This document shows, piece after piece, positions 42,363 through 52,478 of a DNA stretch of 64,000 bases; positions within the stretch are counted from its first letter, which is position 1, and the number at the start of each line of letters is the position of its first letter. The stretch spans positions 1 through 64,000 of the forward strand of contig NZ_FOKQ01000020.1 of NCBI RefSeq assembly GCF_900112155.1. The letters are read 5' to 3'. This DNA comes from Hominimerdicola alba (lineage in GTDB: Bacteria > Bacillota > Clostridia > Oscillospirales > Ruminococcaceae). Under the pieces are notes generated by a model that was given only the letters and a program-made list of their open reading frames with translations, made no database searches and was not told the DNA's origin. A program made the position numbers and the translations under genes.

Positions 42363-42402
42363 AGACCTTTCCTCCAATGTGAAGGAGGGAGGGTCTTTTT
42401 TA
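42360..42402 (+). terminator. Terminator of the kinase/regulator pair
   Basis: AAAGACCTTTCCTCC pairs with GGAGGGAGGGTCTTT across a short loop, followed by TTT. Confidence 0.75.
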
Positions 42403-42578
42403 TGTGAAAATACAACAAAACAAGTGGTGCGAAAATTTTTTCGTAAGGAAAAAAAGTTATTTTTGAACAGCCTTTGCAAACATCGTAATAGCAATATATT
42501 TTCATCTGATTTTCATTATATTTTCACCACCTGAACACACGAAACGTTTTCGCTGTGACGGCTTTGTAACACTTGGTA

Positions 42579-42587
42579 TGATATAAT
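42579..42587 (+). promoter_or_regulatory. Extended -10 promoter of the pilus operon
   Basis: TG-A-TATAAT (42579-42587) without a good -35 17 bp upstream. Such promoters usually depend on an activator, which the preceding response regulator could be. The leader to the GTG at 42702 is about 110 bases. Confidence 0.6.
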
Positions 42588-42701
42588 CATAATAGATAAA
42601 ATCATAAAACATATGAATTAATTGAGCGAAACTATTTAACACTGTGTTCAAATAACAACATAAGAAAATGATTGAAATAAATTTCCGAAGGGGGGATACC
42701 T

Positions 42702-45700
42702 GTGAAAAAGATAAAGCGTTTGATCCCGCTTCTTATATCAACAGCGATGCTGTTCAACTGCTTTCCTGTTGAATTGATGGCAGCATCAGCGGAAGAGATA
42801 ACAGCTGAGACATCGGAAGAAACAACAGTAACAGACATCGGCGGGCTTGAATATCAGCAGCTGAGTGCTTATCCCGGCAGAGATGGTTCGGAATCGGTAT
42901 CTCTTGACGGACTTATGCCTTCAAATGCGACCCTTACTGTTCAGAAGTACAGCGACACCGAAAGCGGCGCTATATGTTCTTATGATATAACCATAACCAA
43001 GGACGGCGAGGTATTTCAGCCTGAATCGGAAGCACCTATCACCGCGAAGATAACAAACAGCAAGATAGGCAAGGCAAATGCTGCCAACAAGAATATGCGT
43101 CTGTGGCACATATCCGATGACGGCATACGCCAGGAGATAACTGATTTTTCCGTAGAGGGAGATACTGTTATCTTTCAGGCAACAGGATTCTCGCTTTATG
43201 AGATAGACGATGGAACTATCCCCCTCAGGACTTATGAATTCTATACACCTGATGACAGCGGGGTATATTCACTTTATTACTTCCCGACATCATCGGGCAG
43301 AGAGATATGCGAACAGACGATAAAGGGCGATGAAAAGCCTATCTTTCCTCAGCTGCCTGTGCTTTTGGAATCAAGAACGAAGACATTCATAGGCTGGTAC
43401 GTATACAATGAGGTTACAGGAACTTACGATGAGGGGATAGATTTTTCAAACGTGCCCCCTGTTACAGAGGATAGTCAGGGAGTGGTAAAAGTCGGGGCTG
43501 TATATGCAGACTGTATATTCGTGGTATTTCACGATCAGCGAAATGCTGACGGCACACCCGGTGCGATACTTGCTACAAAAATGGTCACGCTGACAGATGA
43601 GGTAAATCAGTTCAGCGTAGATGATGTGACTGCTACACACGATGGAAGTACATTTGTACAGGGTACAGAACATCAGGAGATACAGGCACCCCATATGGAG
43701 TTCAAGGGCTGGTCTTACGATTATGCTGTAAACGAAGACCCCAACGCAGACCGCACTCCGCTTCCGTCGGTCATAGCAGTAGATGTTGAGAATCATGTTG
43801 GTCCTTCACATACTATCGACCTTTACCCCATATTTGAACCTCTGCGCTGGATAACATTTATTTCGGGCGCAACAGGAAGCGGTGCTTCGTATATCCCGCC
43901 CTGTTCGGTTGAAGCAAAGAACGGCGCGTGCAGTGATGATATCCGTGTACCGCGCCGAGAGGGTTATAATTTCTATGGCTGGTATCTTAGAGAAGAAGGA
44001 CACGAACCTGTAAGGATAACTGACCATTTGGCTGATCTTCTGGAATCGCCTGCATTTGATGCCGAACAGCTGGAACATATGCATATTGAGAACGGACGGC
44101 TGATCTTCGACCATGATCTGAAATTAGAGGCATTCTGGACTCCTGCACAGACGAAATACACTATCATCTGCTGGAAGCAGAAAGCCAATTATGATGAAGA
44201 CGATGATTACGATTTTGAAACAAGTGAGCAGATATCCGCGCTTACAGAAACAGTTGTATCAGTACCTGCAAGCTATCAGAACTGTCCCTATACAGGATTC
44301 CATTATGCGCGTTGTGACGAAAGCAAAGAAGCCGCAGGCAACGGAACTACCATACTGAATGTGTATTATGACCGCAATGTGCATACGGTAACATTCAGGA
44401 CAACAACCCCAAGCAGGATCATACATACCGTGACTGCCCGATACGGTGAGGATATAAGCGATATATGGTCATTCACAGGCAGCAATAACGTTTCCTACCC
44501 TCAGACCAATCCGCCAACTTCATGGAAACCTGTTGGTTCATCCACATACAAAGAGCGTATCACCCGTATGGAAATAATGCCCGATGAAAATCTGACATTC
44601 GATCATACCACAACTTCTAATCAGACACGTTATTTCCACTACTACGTTGAGGCACTTCCCGGTGCTGAGAACGTCAGGACATTCAGGGATAAAGGCTATT
44701 CCCTTTACCTTGATCTTACCCATGATTTCAACTATATAAACTACGCTGCGGATTTCTGGGAGCTTAAGGGTTTTACAAGAGAATGTGCGGCTAATGAGAA
44801 CAACGTTGTTGTGAACGTAGGAAGTAACACCTCATGGAACAACAACACCATTCCGAATTCGTCTTTGTATTTCTACTACACCAGAAATAGCTACACGATC
44901 GAATTCATGGATTCAAGGGACAATAGTCTTATAGCTGATATATCCGTGCTTTACGGAGACAATATCGAAAACTATCTGGGCGGTGTACAGCTTCCCGAAG
45001 CGGAGGCAGGGTGGAGTTTCAGCGGTTGGTATTTCGATCAGCACTGTTCCGCGAAAGCAGACCTTGACGACATGACCATGCCTGCCCACAACATGATAGT
45101 ATACGCGGGCTGGGAAGCGGAGTGGTATCTCATCGAGATAGACCCCAACGGCGGTCAGCTGCCTGAGGGTTCCTCCACATGGTTTTGGGAATCTTATCAC
45201 GGTGACAAGATAGTGGAGTATATCCACACCACAAGAAATTATGTTCAGGACGATAACGGTGAGTATTATTACCACCTTTATGACAGAGATTATTATCATC
45301 TTTCCAAAGAATGGGATCCTGCGGAATCAGCCTGCACCGACAGACGTGCTTTTTACTCACAGGAGCTGGAAGGCGCAGACCTCAGCAGGAGATACAGGGC
45401 AGAAGACAAGCAGATGTATCAGTATGCGGGCTGGTATGAGGTCGACAGGGAGACAGGTCATGAAACACCTTTCAACTTCGATCAGGAAGTAGACCATGAT
45501 ATACTGCTGCGCCTGCACTGGAAAGAACTGGGCGCTTACCATATAGACTATCACGCAGGTGACGGTACGATAGACGCACGAGATGAATCGGAAGATGATG
45601 TGTTCCTGCTTCTGGCAGAATCTGTTTACACAGGAAACGCAAAGGCAGTTGTTACAAGATCAGCCGTTGCGCCGGCGGGTATGAACTTCATCGGCTGGCA

Positions 45701-48700
45701 TATTCGAGGCGATAAGAGCGGACGTATCTATCCGCCCGGACACAGCTTTGAACTGAAAGAATCTTACTCAGAAATAACCATGACAGAAGACGGTACTGAA
45801 AAGCGCATTATAATCATGGAGGCAGTATATATCCCTGTGGATACGGCAACTGTCATATATGATGCCAACGGAGGTTCATTGAAAAGCGGTATGCCCACGG
45901 CAGGGTATGAGGATTGTATGTTATCCTACGGCGGACGTATAGGCGTTGACCCTGAAAGGGACTACGAGAACAGCCGTCCTGTATACAGTGTTACGAACAC
46001 TTCTGTAAGAGTTAGTCATCTGCTGAACAATTCCCACATAAAACTCAGCGGAGATATATTTGAGAACCTGAATTACCGTTTTACAGGCTGGAATACCAAG
46101 CCTGACGGAAGCGGCATACATTTTGAAGCCGGAGCCAACCGTCTGATAGACACGGCAGTTACTGCGGGCTTTGACGGCACTCCCCAGACATTGTATGCTG
46201 AATGGGAAGTCAAGGTTTATTTCGACAAGAATAAGCTGGATTCAAACTGGGGCGGAAACTGGGAAGAGCAGGACAGTGCTTATCACTACGACGCTTATAA
46301 CGATATGTATTACCGCGAAGTAAAGCTGAATTCGGCACTTCACGAACAGCCGTCATGCACACCTCACTGCAACGACCCGCTGATAGTATTTCATTACTGG
46401 AGCGCACAGCGTTACAGCAGCGGTCAGGGTTCTGTTCCGGAGTTTGACTTTGAGACGATCATCACCCGGGAAATTACCCTTTACGGCTACTGGAACAGTC
46501 CGCCTGAGGTAATCGTACACGCAGTAGATGCATCTGACCCAAATCTGGTGCTGAAAGACAGTGAATGGCGCAAACAGAGTGCTATAACATTCACGGCAGA
46601 TGTGCCTATCGACATAGGTACGGAAAGCACGGCAAGAGTGTATGCCGAGCCGATACCCCTGGCAGGTGAGCACTACACTTTCGATTTTGCCTGCATAAGC
46701 GATGCGTTTATACAGACAGGTCTTAACAATATCTCAGATAGCCGAAGTATAACGGATATACGCTATGATACTGATGCCAGGGCTGTAAAGATAACATACA
46801 GCAGCGGTACAGAAAGTATACTGCCTTCTGACCAGGAAGTATATCTGGTGTTCCATAAGCGTCCGAAAGACGTGGATATTGGATATGTTGAAATGCAGTT
46901 TTCAGGGGCACTCGATGAAGTAGAGACCATAGCGGGGGCACCGAAGACTGCGGCGGTGGCAAATTATGTGATGAATAATGAGCTGACGACACCGCTGGAT
47001 TATCCGGTATCAAATGATAACCGCGAGTACTACTCCTTTGCATTCGGAAGCCGGAATGCGGCAAGTGCGGAAGATCTGACGATGATAACAGCTTCATCGA
47101 ACAGCAACAGCTCGCGTCCTTATCTGGAGATACGCAACACTTGGCGGGGATTTGAATACTCGCTGAACGGCACAGATTTTGTAAACTGCGGCTATGATAT
47201 TCAGCTTTATGTTGTATACTACGCTACACAGCCGACCATCATCACTTTGAGCGAAACCACGGCAGGTCTGCCAGAGGATATATTAAAGGAATTTCAGTAT
47301 ACAGTGAAAATCACTGAAACTAAAACTGTCACAACGACACGGTACAGAAAATCCAAGTATGGTGTAGGAAACTATCAGCAGTACGGATCACCTGTTGTTG
47401 AATCCGAGAGTCCGACAGAATATGATGAACAGAATATAGACCTTTGTGACGGACAGTCAGTATCATTTGCGCTGTTCTATTCAAAGATCCCGAATAATGA
47501 TGAAGAATACACGGAAGGAAACTATTGGTACCGTGATGTTATAGTTACCGAGATAACTCAGAACTTCACTGTTGAGCAGACAGCTGTACCTGAATTTGAA
47601 ACGGATATAACTTCGACTTCATCGAACGGTACGGTAGATGCGGGTACGCTTGCATATTCCTATACCACAGCCGAAAACAGCGCAGATCATACAGTGAACT
47701 ATAAAAACACTCATACTCCAATGCCGCTGATTCTTCACGTGGCTGTTGCGGAAAACGACGGATTTATCGCAAGGGACGATCTGCGAGTAAGTGACAGCAG
47801 TGTATACACAAAGAGCATAGACATAGGCTCGGTGTATGATCTTACTGCAATAGACCCCGATACGCTGATAAGCGACAATAACAGATATATGTTCGGCATG
47901 ATAGCTGCGGCTGACAAGAAGCCGAACGGTGAACTTGCAAACATCGAGATGCCTGTTACGAATCTCAGCTATCAGATGACAGCCGAGCAAGATATTTATC
48001 AGCTGTGGCTGAACAACGATACCGAAAAACTGCTGGACGGCAGGGATATCTGGCTGATATACTACGAAAAGCCTACGATACGCTACGTTATAGAAGAACC
48101 CAACGGCAGGCTGAAACTGATAACACCTGTTACAAGAAACTCGGAAGCTGTACACCTTAATGATGTGACGGTGGAGCAGAATTCATATCTGCCGCTGAAC
48201 GCATACGGAACGCTGGAATTCGATCAGACAGAGGCAGGAGCATTCAAAGTTCCGCCCGATCTTGATGAGTATGATACAGATCACGGAGAGTGCTGGAAGT
48301 GCTTTTTGAACTACACGCGTATAGGTATCGGCAGCAGAACTGATGTAAGAGTTTCGGATCTGGAAGAGGTATATTCGGAAAGACAGCTAAGCACGGGATT
48401 CAATGATGGACATATGGTATACCGCGGATCGCCGGATGAGGAATGGAACAATATGCCGTCAGAGCCTGTTATCTACGTGATCTACCGTACAAAGGGCATA
48501 CAGATGCGCATACGTAAGAAAGTTACCGGTGATGCTCCTGACAACGCAGAATTTACTGTAAGGATTAATTCCTCACTTATCAAGGATATGACATATCTGC
48601 CTGTAAGCGGATATTCACCCGACGGGAACGAGGTAAGTTCTGTTGAGGTAGGCCATCAGACCATAGGCGGAACGATGACAGGATACGTGGAGTTCAAAGT

Positions 48701-49019
48701 AAAGGACGGAAGCGATGTTACTGTGATGGGACTTCCGCGAGGAAGATATCTGGTAACTGAGTTCATGCCAACAGAACTTTACGAACTTTCAGCCACGGCG
48801 GACGGTTACAGCTGTACCCTTGATGAGGAAAATTCTTTCCATATCATCATCAGCGAGGATACGGACATAGTACTGAACAATAACGTTAAGCCCGTGCCTG
48901 TTACGGGAATGAAAGAAAACAAGGTACCGTATATGATACTGAGTGCGGTATTTCTCACAGGTTCGGCATGGCTGATGTATATTCATATCAGGAGGAAAAA
49001 GAGTTATGAGGATATTTGA
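42702..49019 (+). CDS. Giant sortase-anchored adhesin/tip pilin with InlB B-repeats
   Basis: A 2105-residue surface protein with a GTG start (GGGGG seven to eight bases upstream). Signal peptide (1-30). From about 180 to 1300 it holds a series of Listeria-Bacteroides/InlB B-type repeats (AGWSFSGWYFDQHCSAKADL, FKGWSYDYAVNEDP, YRFTGWNTKPDGSG), which are Ig-like or mucin-binding folds. The middle third is unassigned and beta-rich. Near the end is a CnaB/DUF7601-like domain (FTVRINSSL, VMGLPRGRYLVTEF). The sorting signal is PVPVTGM, a hydrophobic helix and RRKKSYEDI, a variant of LPXTG. As first gene of the pilus cluster it is the probable tip adhesin. The ligand is unknown; plant fibre or mucin is plausible. 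Confidence 0.88.
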   Translation: MKKIKRLIPLLISTAMLFNCFPVELMAASAEEITAETSEETTVTDIGGLEYQQLSAYPGRDGSESVSLDGLMPSNATLTVQKYSDTESGAICSYDITITKDGEVFQPESEAPITAKITNSKIGKANAANKNMRLWHISDDGIRQEITDFSVEGDTVIFQATGFSLYEIDDGTIPLRTYEFYTPDDSGVYSLYYFPTSSGREICEQTIKGDEKPIFPQLPVLLESRTKTFIGWYVYNEVTGTYDEGIDFSNVPPVTEDSQGVVKVGAVYADCIFVVFHDQRNADGTPGAILATKMVTLTDEVNQFSVDDVTATHDGSTFVQGTEHQEIQAPHMEFKGWSYDYAVNEDPNADRTPLPSVIAVDVENHVGPSHTIDLYPIFEPLRWITFISGATGSGASYIPPCSVEAKNGACSDDIRVPRREGYNFYGWYLREEGHEPVRITDHLADLLESPAFDAEQLEHMHIENGRLIFDHDLKLEAFWTPAQTKYTIICWKQKANYDEDDDYDFETSEQISALTETVVSVPASYQNCPYTGFHYARCDESKEAAGNGTTILNVYYDRNVHTVTFRTTTPSRIIHTVTARYGEDISDIWSFTGSNNVSYPQTNPPTSWKPVGSSTYKERITRMEIMPDENLTFDHTTTSNQTRYFHYYVEALPGAENVRTFRDKGYSLYLDLTHDFNYINYAADFWELKGFTRECAANENNVVVNVGSNTSWNNNTIPNSSLYFYYTRNSYTIEFMDSRDNSLIADISVLYGDNIENYLGGVQLPEAEAGWSFSGWYFDQHCSAKADLDDMTMPAHNMIVYAGWEAEWYLIEIDPNGGQLPEGSSTWFWESYHGDKIVEYIHTTRNYVQDDNGEYYYHLYDRDYYHLSKEWDPAESACTDRRAFYSQELEGADLSRRYRAEDKQMYQYAGWYEVDRETGHETPFNFDQEVDHDILLRLHWKELGAYHIDYHAGDGTIDARDESEDDVFLLLAESVYTGNAKAVVTRSAVAPAGMNFIGWHIRGDKSGRIYPPGHSFELKESYSEITMTEDGTEKRIIIMEAVYIPVDTATVIYDANGGSLKSGMPTAGYEDCMLSYGGRIGVDPERDYENSRPVYSVTNTSVRVSHLLNNSHIKLSGDIFENLNYRFTGWNTKPDGSGIHFEAGANRLIDTAVTAGFDGTPQTLYAEWEVKVYFDKNKLDSNWGGNWEEQDSAYHYDAYNDMYYREVKLNSALHEQPSCTPHCNDPLIVFHYWSAQRYSSGQGSVPEFDFETIITREITLYGYWNSPPEVIVHAVDASDPNLVLKDSEWRKQSAITFTADVPIDIGTESTARVYAEPIPLAGEHYTFDFACISDAFIQTGLNNISDSRSITDIRYDTDARAVKITYSSGTESILPSDQEVYLVFHKRPKDVDIGYVEMQFSGALDEVETIAGAPKTAAVANYVMNNELTTPLDYPVSNDNREYYSFAFGSRNAASAEDLTMITASSNSNSSRPYLEIRNTWRGFEYSLNGTDFVNCGYDIQLYVVYYATQPTIITLSETTAGLPEDILKEFQYTVKITETKTVTTTRYRKSKYGVGNYQQYGSPVVESESPTEYDEQNIDLCDGQSVSFALFYSKIPNNDEEYTEGNYWYRDVIVTEITQNFTVEQTAVPEFETDITSTSSNGTVDAGTLAYSYTTAENSADHTVNYKNTHTPMPLILHVAVAENDGFIARDDLRVSDSSVYTKSIDIGSVYDLTAIDPDTLISDNNRYMFGMIAAADKKPNGELANIEMPVTNLSYQMTAEQDIYQLWLNNDTEKLLDGRDIWLIYYEKPTIRYVIEEPNGRLKLITPVTRNSEAVHLNDVTVEQNSYLPLNAYGTLEFDQTEAGAFKVPPDLDEYDTDHGECWKCFLNYTRIGIGSRTDVRVSDLEEVYSERQLSTGFNDGHMVYRGSPDEEWNNMPSEPVIYVIYRTKGIQMRIRKKVTGDAPDNAEFTVRINSSLIKDMTYLPVSGYSPDGNEVSSVEVGHQTIGGTMTGYVEFKVKDGSDVTVMGLPRGRYLVTEFMPTELYELSATADGYSCTLDEENSFHIIISEDTDIVLNNNVKPVPVTGMKENKVPYMILSAVFLTGSAWLMYIHIRRKKSYEDI

Positions 49020-49590
49020 CCGCAGTAATACTGACGCGGCTGATAACATGGGGCCGCGAGGACCTAACGGAGAGGGAGTATCCTCTGAAAAGCACAGGTC
49101 GCCAATGAAGCCGGTGCAGATCTTCCTGCTTGATCTGCTGGTGATAATAATACTTATCTGGCTGCTGTTCGGGTTTGCCATGGGCGCAGTTACGGCACCG
49201 AACAATGATATGTCACCGAATATAAAGATGAAAGATCTGCTGTTATATTATCGTCTTGAGGACAAGTACACCGCTCAGGACGTGGTGGTGATAAACAAGA
49301 ACGGAAGAGTATATATCGGGCGTATCGTGGCGGTAAGCGGTGATACGGTGAACATTACAGATGATGAACATCTGGAGATAAACGGCAAAGCAGTGACGGA
49401 AACGAACATATACACTTCCACCCCGAGGTATGAGGGGTTTGTGGAATATCCCGTAACGCTGCCGGAAGACACCTGCTTTGTGCTTTCGGATGATCGCTGC
49501 GGCGGCGAAGACAGCCGATACTACGGTGTTGTTGACCGCAGTGAGATAAAGGGAAAGGTCGTCATCACCCTGCGGAGACATAACATATGA
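49006..49590 (+). CDS. SipA-like signal peptidase homologue lacking catalytic residues
   Basis: A 194-residue membrane protein. One N-terminal transmembrane helix (about 38-60), then the SPase I fold. The serine box, normally SMEP, reads NNDMSPNIK, with D68 where the nucleophile serine should be. The lysine box reads YIGRIVAVSGDTV, with G105 where the general-base lysine should be. The same Asp/Gly replacement is known in Streptococcus pyogenes SipA, a pilus assembly factor. The box E region (VLSDDRCGGEDSRYYG) is kept. It overlaps the adhesin gene by 14 bases with AGGAGG upstream. Predicted to be a chaperone for pilin polymerisation, not a peptidase. Confidence 0.88.
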   Translation: MRIFDRSNTDAADNMGPRGPNGEGVSSEKHRSPMKPVQIFLLDLLVIIILIWLLFGFAMGAVTAPNNDMSPNIKMKDLLLYYRLEDKYTAQDVVVINKNGRVYIGRIVAVSGDTVNITDDEHLEINGKAVTETNIYTSTPRYEGFVEYPVTLPEDTCFVLSDDRCGGEDSRYYGVVDRSEIKGKVVITLRRHNI

Positions 49591-49603
49591 GGAGAGTGGT
49601 ATC

Positions 49604-50920
49604 ATGAAACTCCTGAACAAGATAGCGTCAGCTGCAAATACCGTTCTGATGCTTGCCGCAGCAGGCGCAGGAGTGCTGATGCTCGCTTTCGGTGCGTATG
49701 TGCTTTATGATATCAGGTATACCAATCAGAATGCTTATATCTCACAGGATCTTCTGCAATACCGTCCTAAGGTGGCTGCCGAAGAGGAGGGTACTGAAAC
49801 TTTCGCTGAACTGCGTAAGATAAACCCCGATGTTGTGGGCTGGCTGGAATTGTTTGATACCCACATCAACTACCCTCTGGTGCAGGGTAGGGACGACCTT
49901 GAATACCTTAACAAGGATATTTACGGAGATTCCACACTAAGCGGGTCTATATACCTTGCAAGTGAGAACGAGCGTGATTTCAGCGACAGGTATAATCTCA
50001 TATACGGACATCACATGGATAACGGTGCAATGTTCGGTGATATCAGAAATTTCCTCGATAAGGACTATTTCGATTCACATCAGGAAGGACTTTTACAGAC
50101 AGAAAATGGAACATATCTGATAAAAGTATTTGCCTGTGCCTATGCTGATGCTTACGATAATGTTATCTATAATATATCGAAAGACGCGGATAAGAAATTT
50201 CCCGAACTCAGGGAATTTCTGAGTGAACACGCTGTACAGCACAGGGAGATGCCGCAGGAACTTTCAGACTGGATGCTGATAGGCCTTTCCACCTGCACCG
50301 ATGTGGTAACAAACGGCAGGATAGTGCTTTTTGTAAGTGCAGGACCCCTTAGCAGTGAAGATGCTGTAAAGTATATGGAACGCAGTTCAGGTGATGTGCC
50401 GACGGAGGGTACTCATCGTCTTCCACTGGGATACTTTACAGACAGCGATCACTGGGCACTGTTGAATCTGCTGTGTGTGGCAGAAACTTTTCTGATACTT
50501 CTGCCTGTAACAGCTATACGAAAAAAATACAGGCAGATATCATACAGCAAAAAATTAGCGAAAAAGCTTGAAGAAACGGACTGTAAAGACAGTCACGAAA
50601 ATTATGAAAATAACGATACGGAAGAAAGGAGATGCAGTGAAGAGAATGAGGAGATATGTAAGCAGCTAAGAAGATTTACAGACAGAATGCATATCGGTAT
50701 GATAGTTGAATGTGTATTGCTGATAGTATCAATAGTAGTCTTCCTGATGACGGAAGACCTGACCAAAAAGATGACACTGAGTGACAAATGGACAGGGCTG
50801 ATGATACTTATTGCGGCGGTAAGCCTGTTAATAGATCATCTGACGTTCTGTTACAAAGGTAAGTTACCCAATAAAGAAGAACTGACAACTCAGCAAAAAG
50901 ATGATAAGGTATATTCATAA
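49604..50920 (+). CDS. Pilus sortase with C-terminal membrane extension
   Basis: A 438-residue transpeptidase. N-terminal TM helix (10-38), sortase domain (about 60-250) with H136 in IYGHHMD, C231 in LSTC and R239 in NGRIVLF. The DFSDRYNLIYGHHMD-like block quoted as SDRYNLIYGHHMD is typical of class B-type sortases. It is longer than usual: after 260 there are a TM segment (LLNLLCVAETFLILLPV), a charged cytosolic stretch rich in E/N/K, and two further TM segments (about 365-425). A C-terminal membrane anchor is a feature of pilus-polymerising sortases. It lies 13 bases after the SipA-like gene. Predicted to link pilin subunits. Confidence 0.88.
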   Translation: MKLLNKIASAANTVLMLAAAGAGVLMLAFGAYVLYDIRYTNQNAYISQDLLQYRPKVAAEEEGTETFAELRKINPDVVGWLELFDTHINYPLVQGRDDLEYLNKDIYGDSTLSGSIYLASENERDFSDRYNLIYGHHMDNGAMFGDIRNFLDKDYFDSHQEGLLQTENGTYLIKVFACAYADAYDNVIYNISKDADKKFPELREFLSEHAVQHREMPQELSDWMLIGLSTCTDVVTNGRIVLFVSAGPLSSEDAVKYMERSSGDVPTEGTHRLPLGYFTDSDHWALLNLLCVAETFLILLPVTAIRKKYRQISYSKKLAKKLEETDCKDSHENYENNDTEERRCSEENEEICKQLRRFTDRMHIGMIVECVLLIVSIVVFLMTEDLTKKMTLSDKWTGLMILIAAVSLLIDHLTFCYKGKLPNKEELTTQQKDDKVYS

Positions 50921-50938
50921 TCTGAAGGAGGGATCATT

Positions 50939-52429
50939 ATGAAAAAGAACACTATCAAAAATTCTCTGATCGCTATCTGCGTCTCCTGCGCAATGACACA
51001 GAGCCTAACTGTTTCGGCAGTCAGCACCGGCATGATCAACAGCGACAACGCAAAGACTGTAACGCCGACGGTATCCACGAAGGATATTCCCATTAACAAG
51101 GATATACTGCTTATCAACACACAGGGCTTACCTATCTATGCACCTAACATTACATACAGCTACAATGTCACCAGTGCATCAACAACTGCTGAAACGCAGA
51201 TAATAACCTATGCAAACAGTGACCTTGATACAGATGGTAAACCGAAAGAGGGAGCTGTTCCCATAGCTACCAAAGTTCACTCGGGCAAGATCGAAGCTAT
51301 ATCCACAACAGGTGATATTACGGGCACGACTGGTATTGTTGAGGGAAGCATAACTTTCGGCGGCAGCGGAGATACTATACACCAAGCAGGAACCAGATAT
51401 CCCAATGAGGCAAAAAAGGTATCTAACAGCATGACGATAACCGTAGATGCAAATAAGATATTCAATCCGGCTTATGACCCGAATGATGATTCGACTAAAA
51501 TACAGGCGAATCCTCCCGGAATCTACCGCTACAAGATCACCGATGTTACAACAGCTGCCACACTCACAGCAGCAGGTGTAACCGACGGAGGTGCATCAGA
51601 TCAGATATATCTCGATATATATACCAAGTATAATGCAAACAAGGACGGTCTTGAAGTTTACGGCTATGTACTTTTCAAGAGTGAAAATGGAAGTGACAGC
51701 ATTACATATACCGATTCAACATCTATAACCGAAGGCAAGGTAACAGGTTTTGATGTTGATACCGAAAGGGAAACCGAAATTGTCGGCGGACAGAATGTTA
51801 TCTCACTTAATTCCGATAAGTATTATACCTACAATGCAAAAGTCAAGAAGACTATCGACGGTGAACTTGCAGATACTACCCACAAGTTCCCCTTCAAGGT
51901 CGAGCTTAGCAATCCTAATGTAACATCTTCTGATGATTTCCGTTATCAGATAAATATAGGCGGAGAACAGGGTACACTGACAGACGCACACCTTGCAGCT
52001 AATGGTTCATGGACTCTTGATGGTATTACAAATGCAACCACAGGGCTTAAACTCGGACAGAATGATGAGATCGTTCTGGTAGGTCTGCCCGCAGGAACAA
52101 CGATCAAAGTTACAGAGAAAAATGACACAGGTGATATCTACACTGCTTCGGCAAAAGGCACTGATAACACAGCTCTTGATCTGAAGAGCGGTACAGCTGA
52201 TGCAGCGGCTTCCGTTGCAGTTTCCCCCGATGCAACAGCAGAAATGAACGCTGTATATGATATCGACGGCACTGAAACCATAACATTTACAAACACTATG
52301 AAGGATATATCTGTTACAGGACTGCTGTTCAGTGTTGCACCTTTCATTATCTTAACTGCCGCAGGTGCTGTTCTGATAGTTATGGTAATACGCAGCAGAA
52401 AACATAGAGAGGATAATGATGTTATCTGA
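50939..52429 (+). CDS. Major pilin (FctA/Spy0128-like backbone)
   Basis: A 496-residue secreted subunit. Signal peptide (1-28). FctA-type domain: GTRYPNEAKKVSNSMTITVD, then PPGIYRYKITDV, which is characteristic of Spy0128-like pilins that form isopeptide bonds. The C-terminal half is a DUF7601/CnaB-like domain (FPFKVELSNP, LVGLPAGTTIKVTEKN, the last being an E-box-like strand). The sorting signal is ISVTGL, a hydrophobic segment and RSRKHREDN. GGAGGG precedes the ATG. It follows the sortase and SipA-like genes, mirroring the streptococcal FCT order of partner genes. Linkage lysine not identified. Confidence 0.88.
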   Translation: MKKNTIKNSLIAICVSCAMTQSLTVSAVSTGMINSDNAKTVTPTVSTKDIPINKDILLINTQGLPIYAPNITYSYNVTSASTTAETQIITYANSDLDTDGKPKEGAVPIATKVHSGKIEAISTTGDITGTTGIVEGSITFGGSGDTIHQAGTRYPNEAKKVSNSMTITVDANKIFNPAYDPNDDSTKIQANPPGIYRYKITDVTTAATLTAAGVTDGGASDQIYLDIYTKYNANKDGLEVYGYVLFKSENGSDSITYTDSTSITEGKVTGFDVDTERETEIVGGQNVISLNSDKYYTYNAKVKKTIDGELADTTHKFPFKVELSNPNVTSSDDFRYQINIGGEQGTLTDAHLAANGSWTLDGITNATTGLKLGQNDEIVLVGLPAGTTIKVTEKNDTGDIYTASAKGTDNTALDLKSGTADAAASVAVSPDATAEMNAVYDIDGTETITFTNTMKDISVTGLLFSVAPFIILTAAGAVLIVMVIRSRKHREDNDVI

Positions 52430-52478
52430 CGGGATATCTTCGGATATTTCAGGATACAGGACCGAAACATTCATATAA

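Noticed and set aside
47619-48155. 178-codon minus-strand frame inside the adhesin gene
   Set aside because: No start signal and lies entirely within a continuous plus-strand coding region.
42702-49019. Non-ribosomal or toxin function for the giant protein
   Set aside because: It has B-repeats, a signal peptide and a sorting signal and lies in a sortase locus; an adhesin fits all of this.
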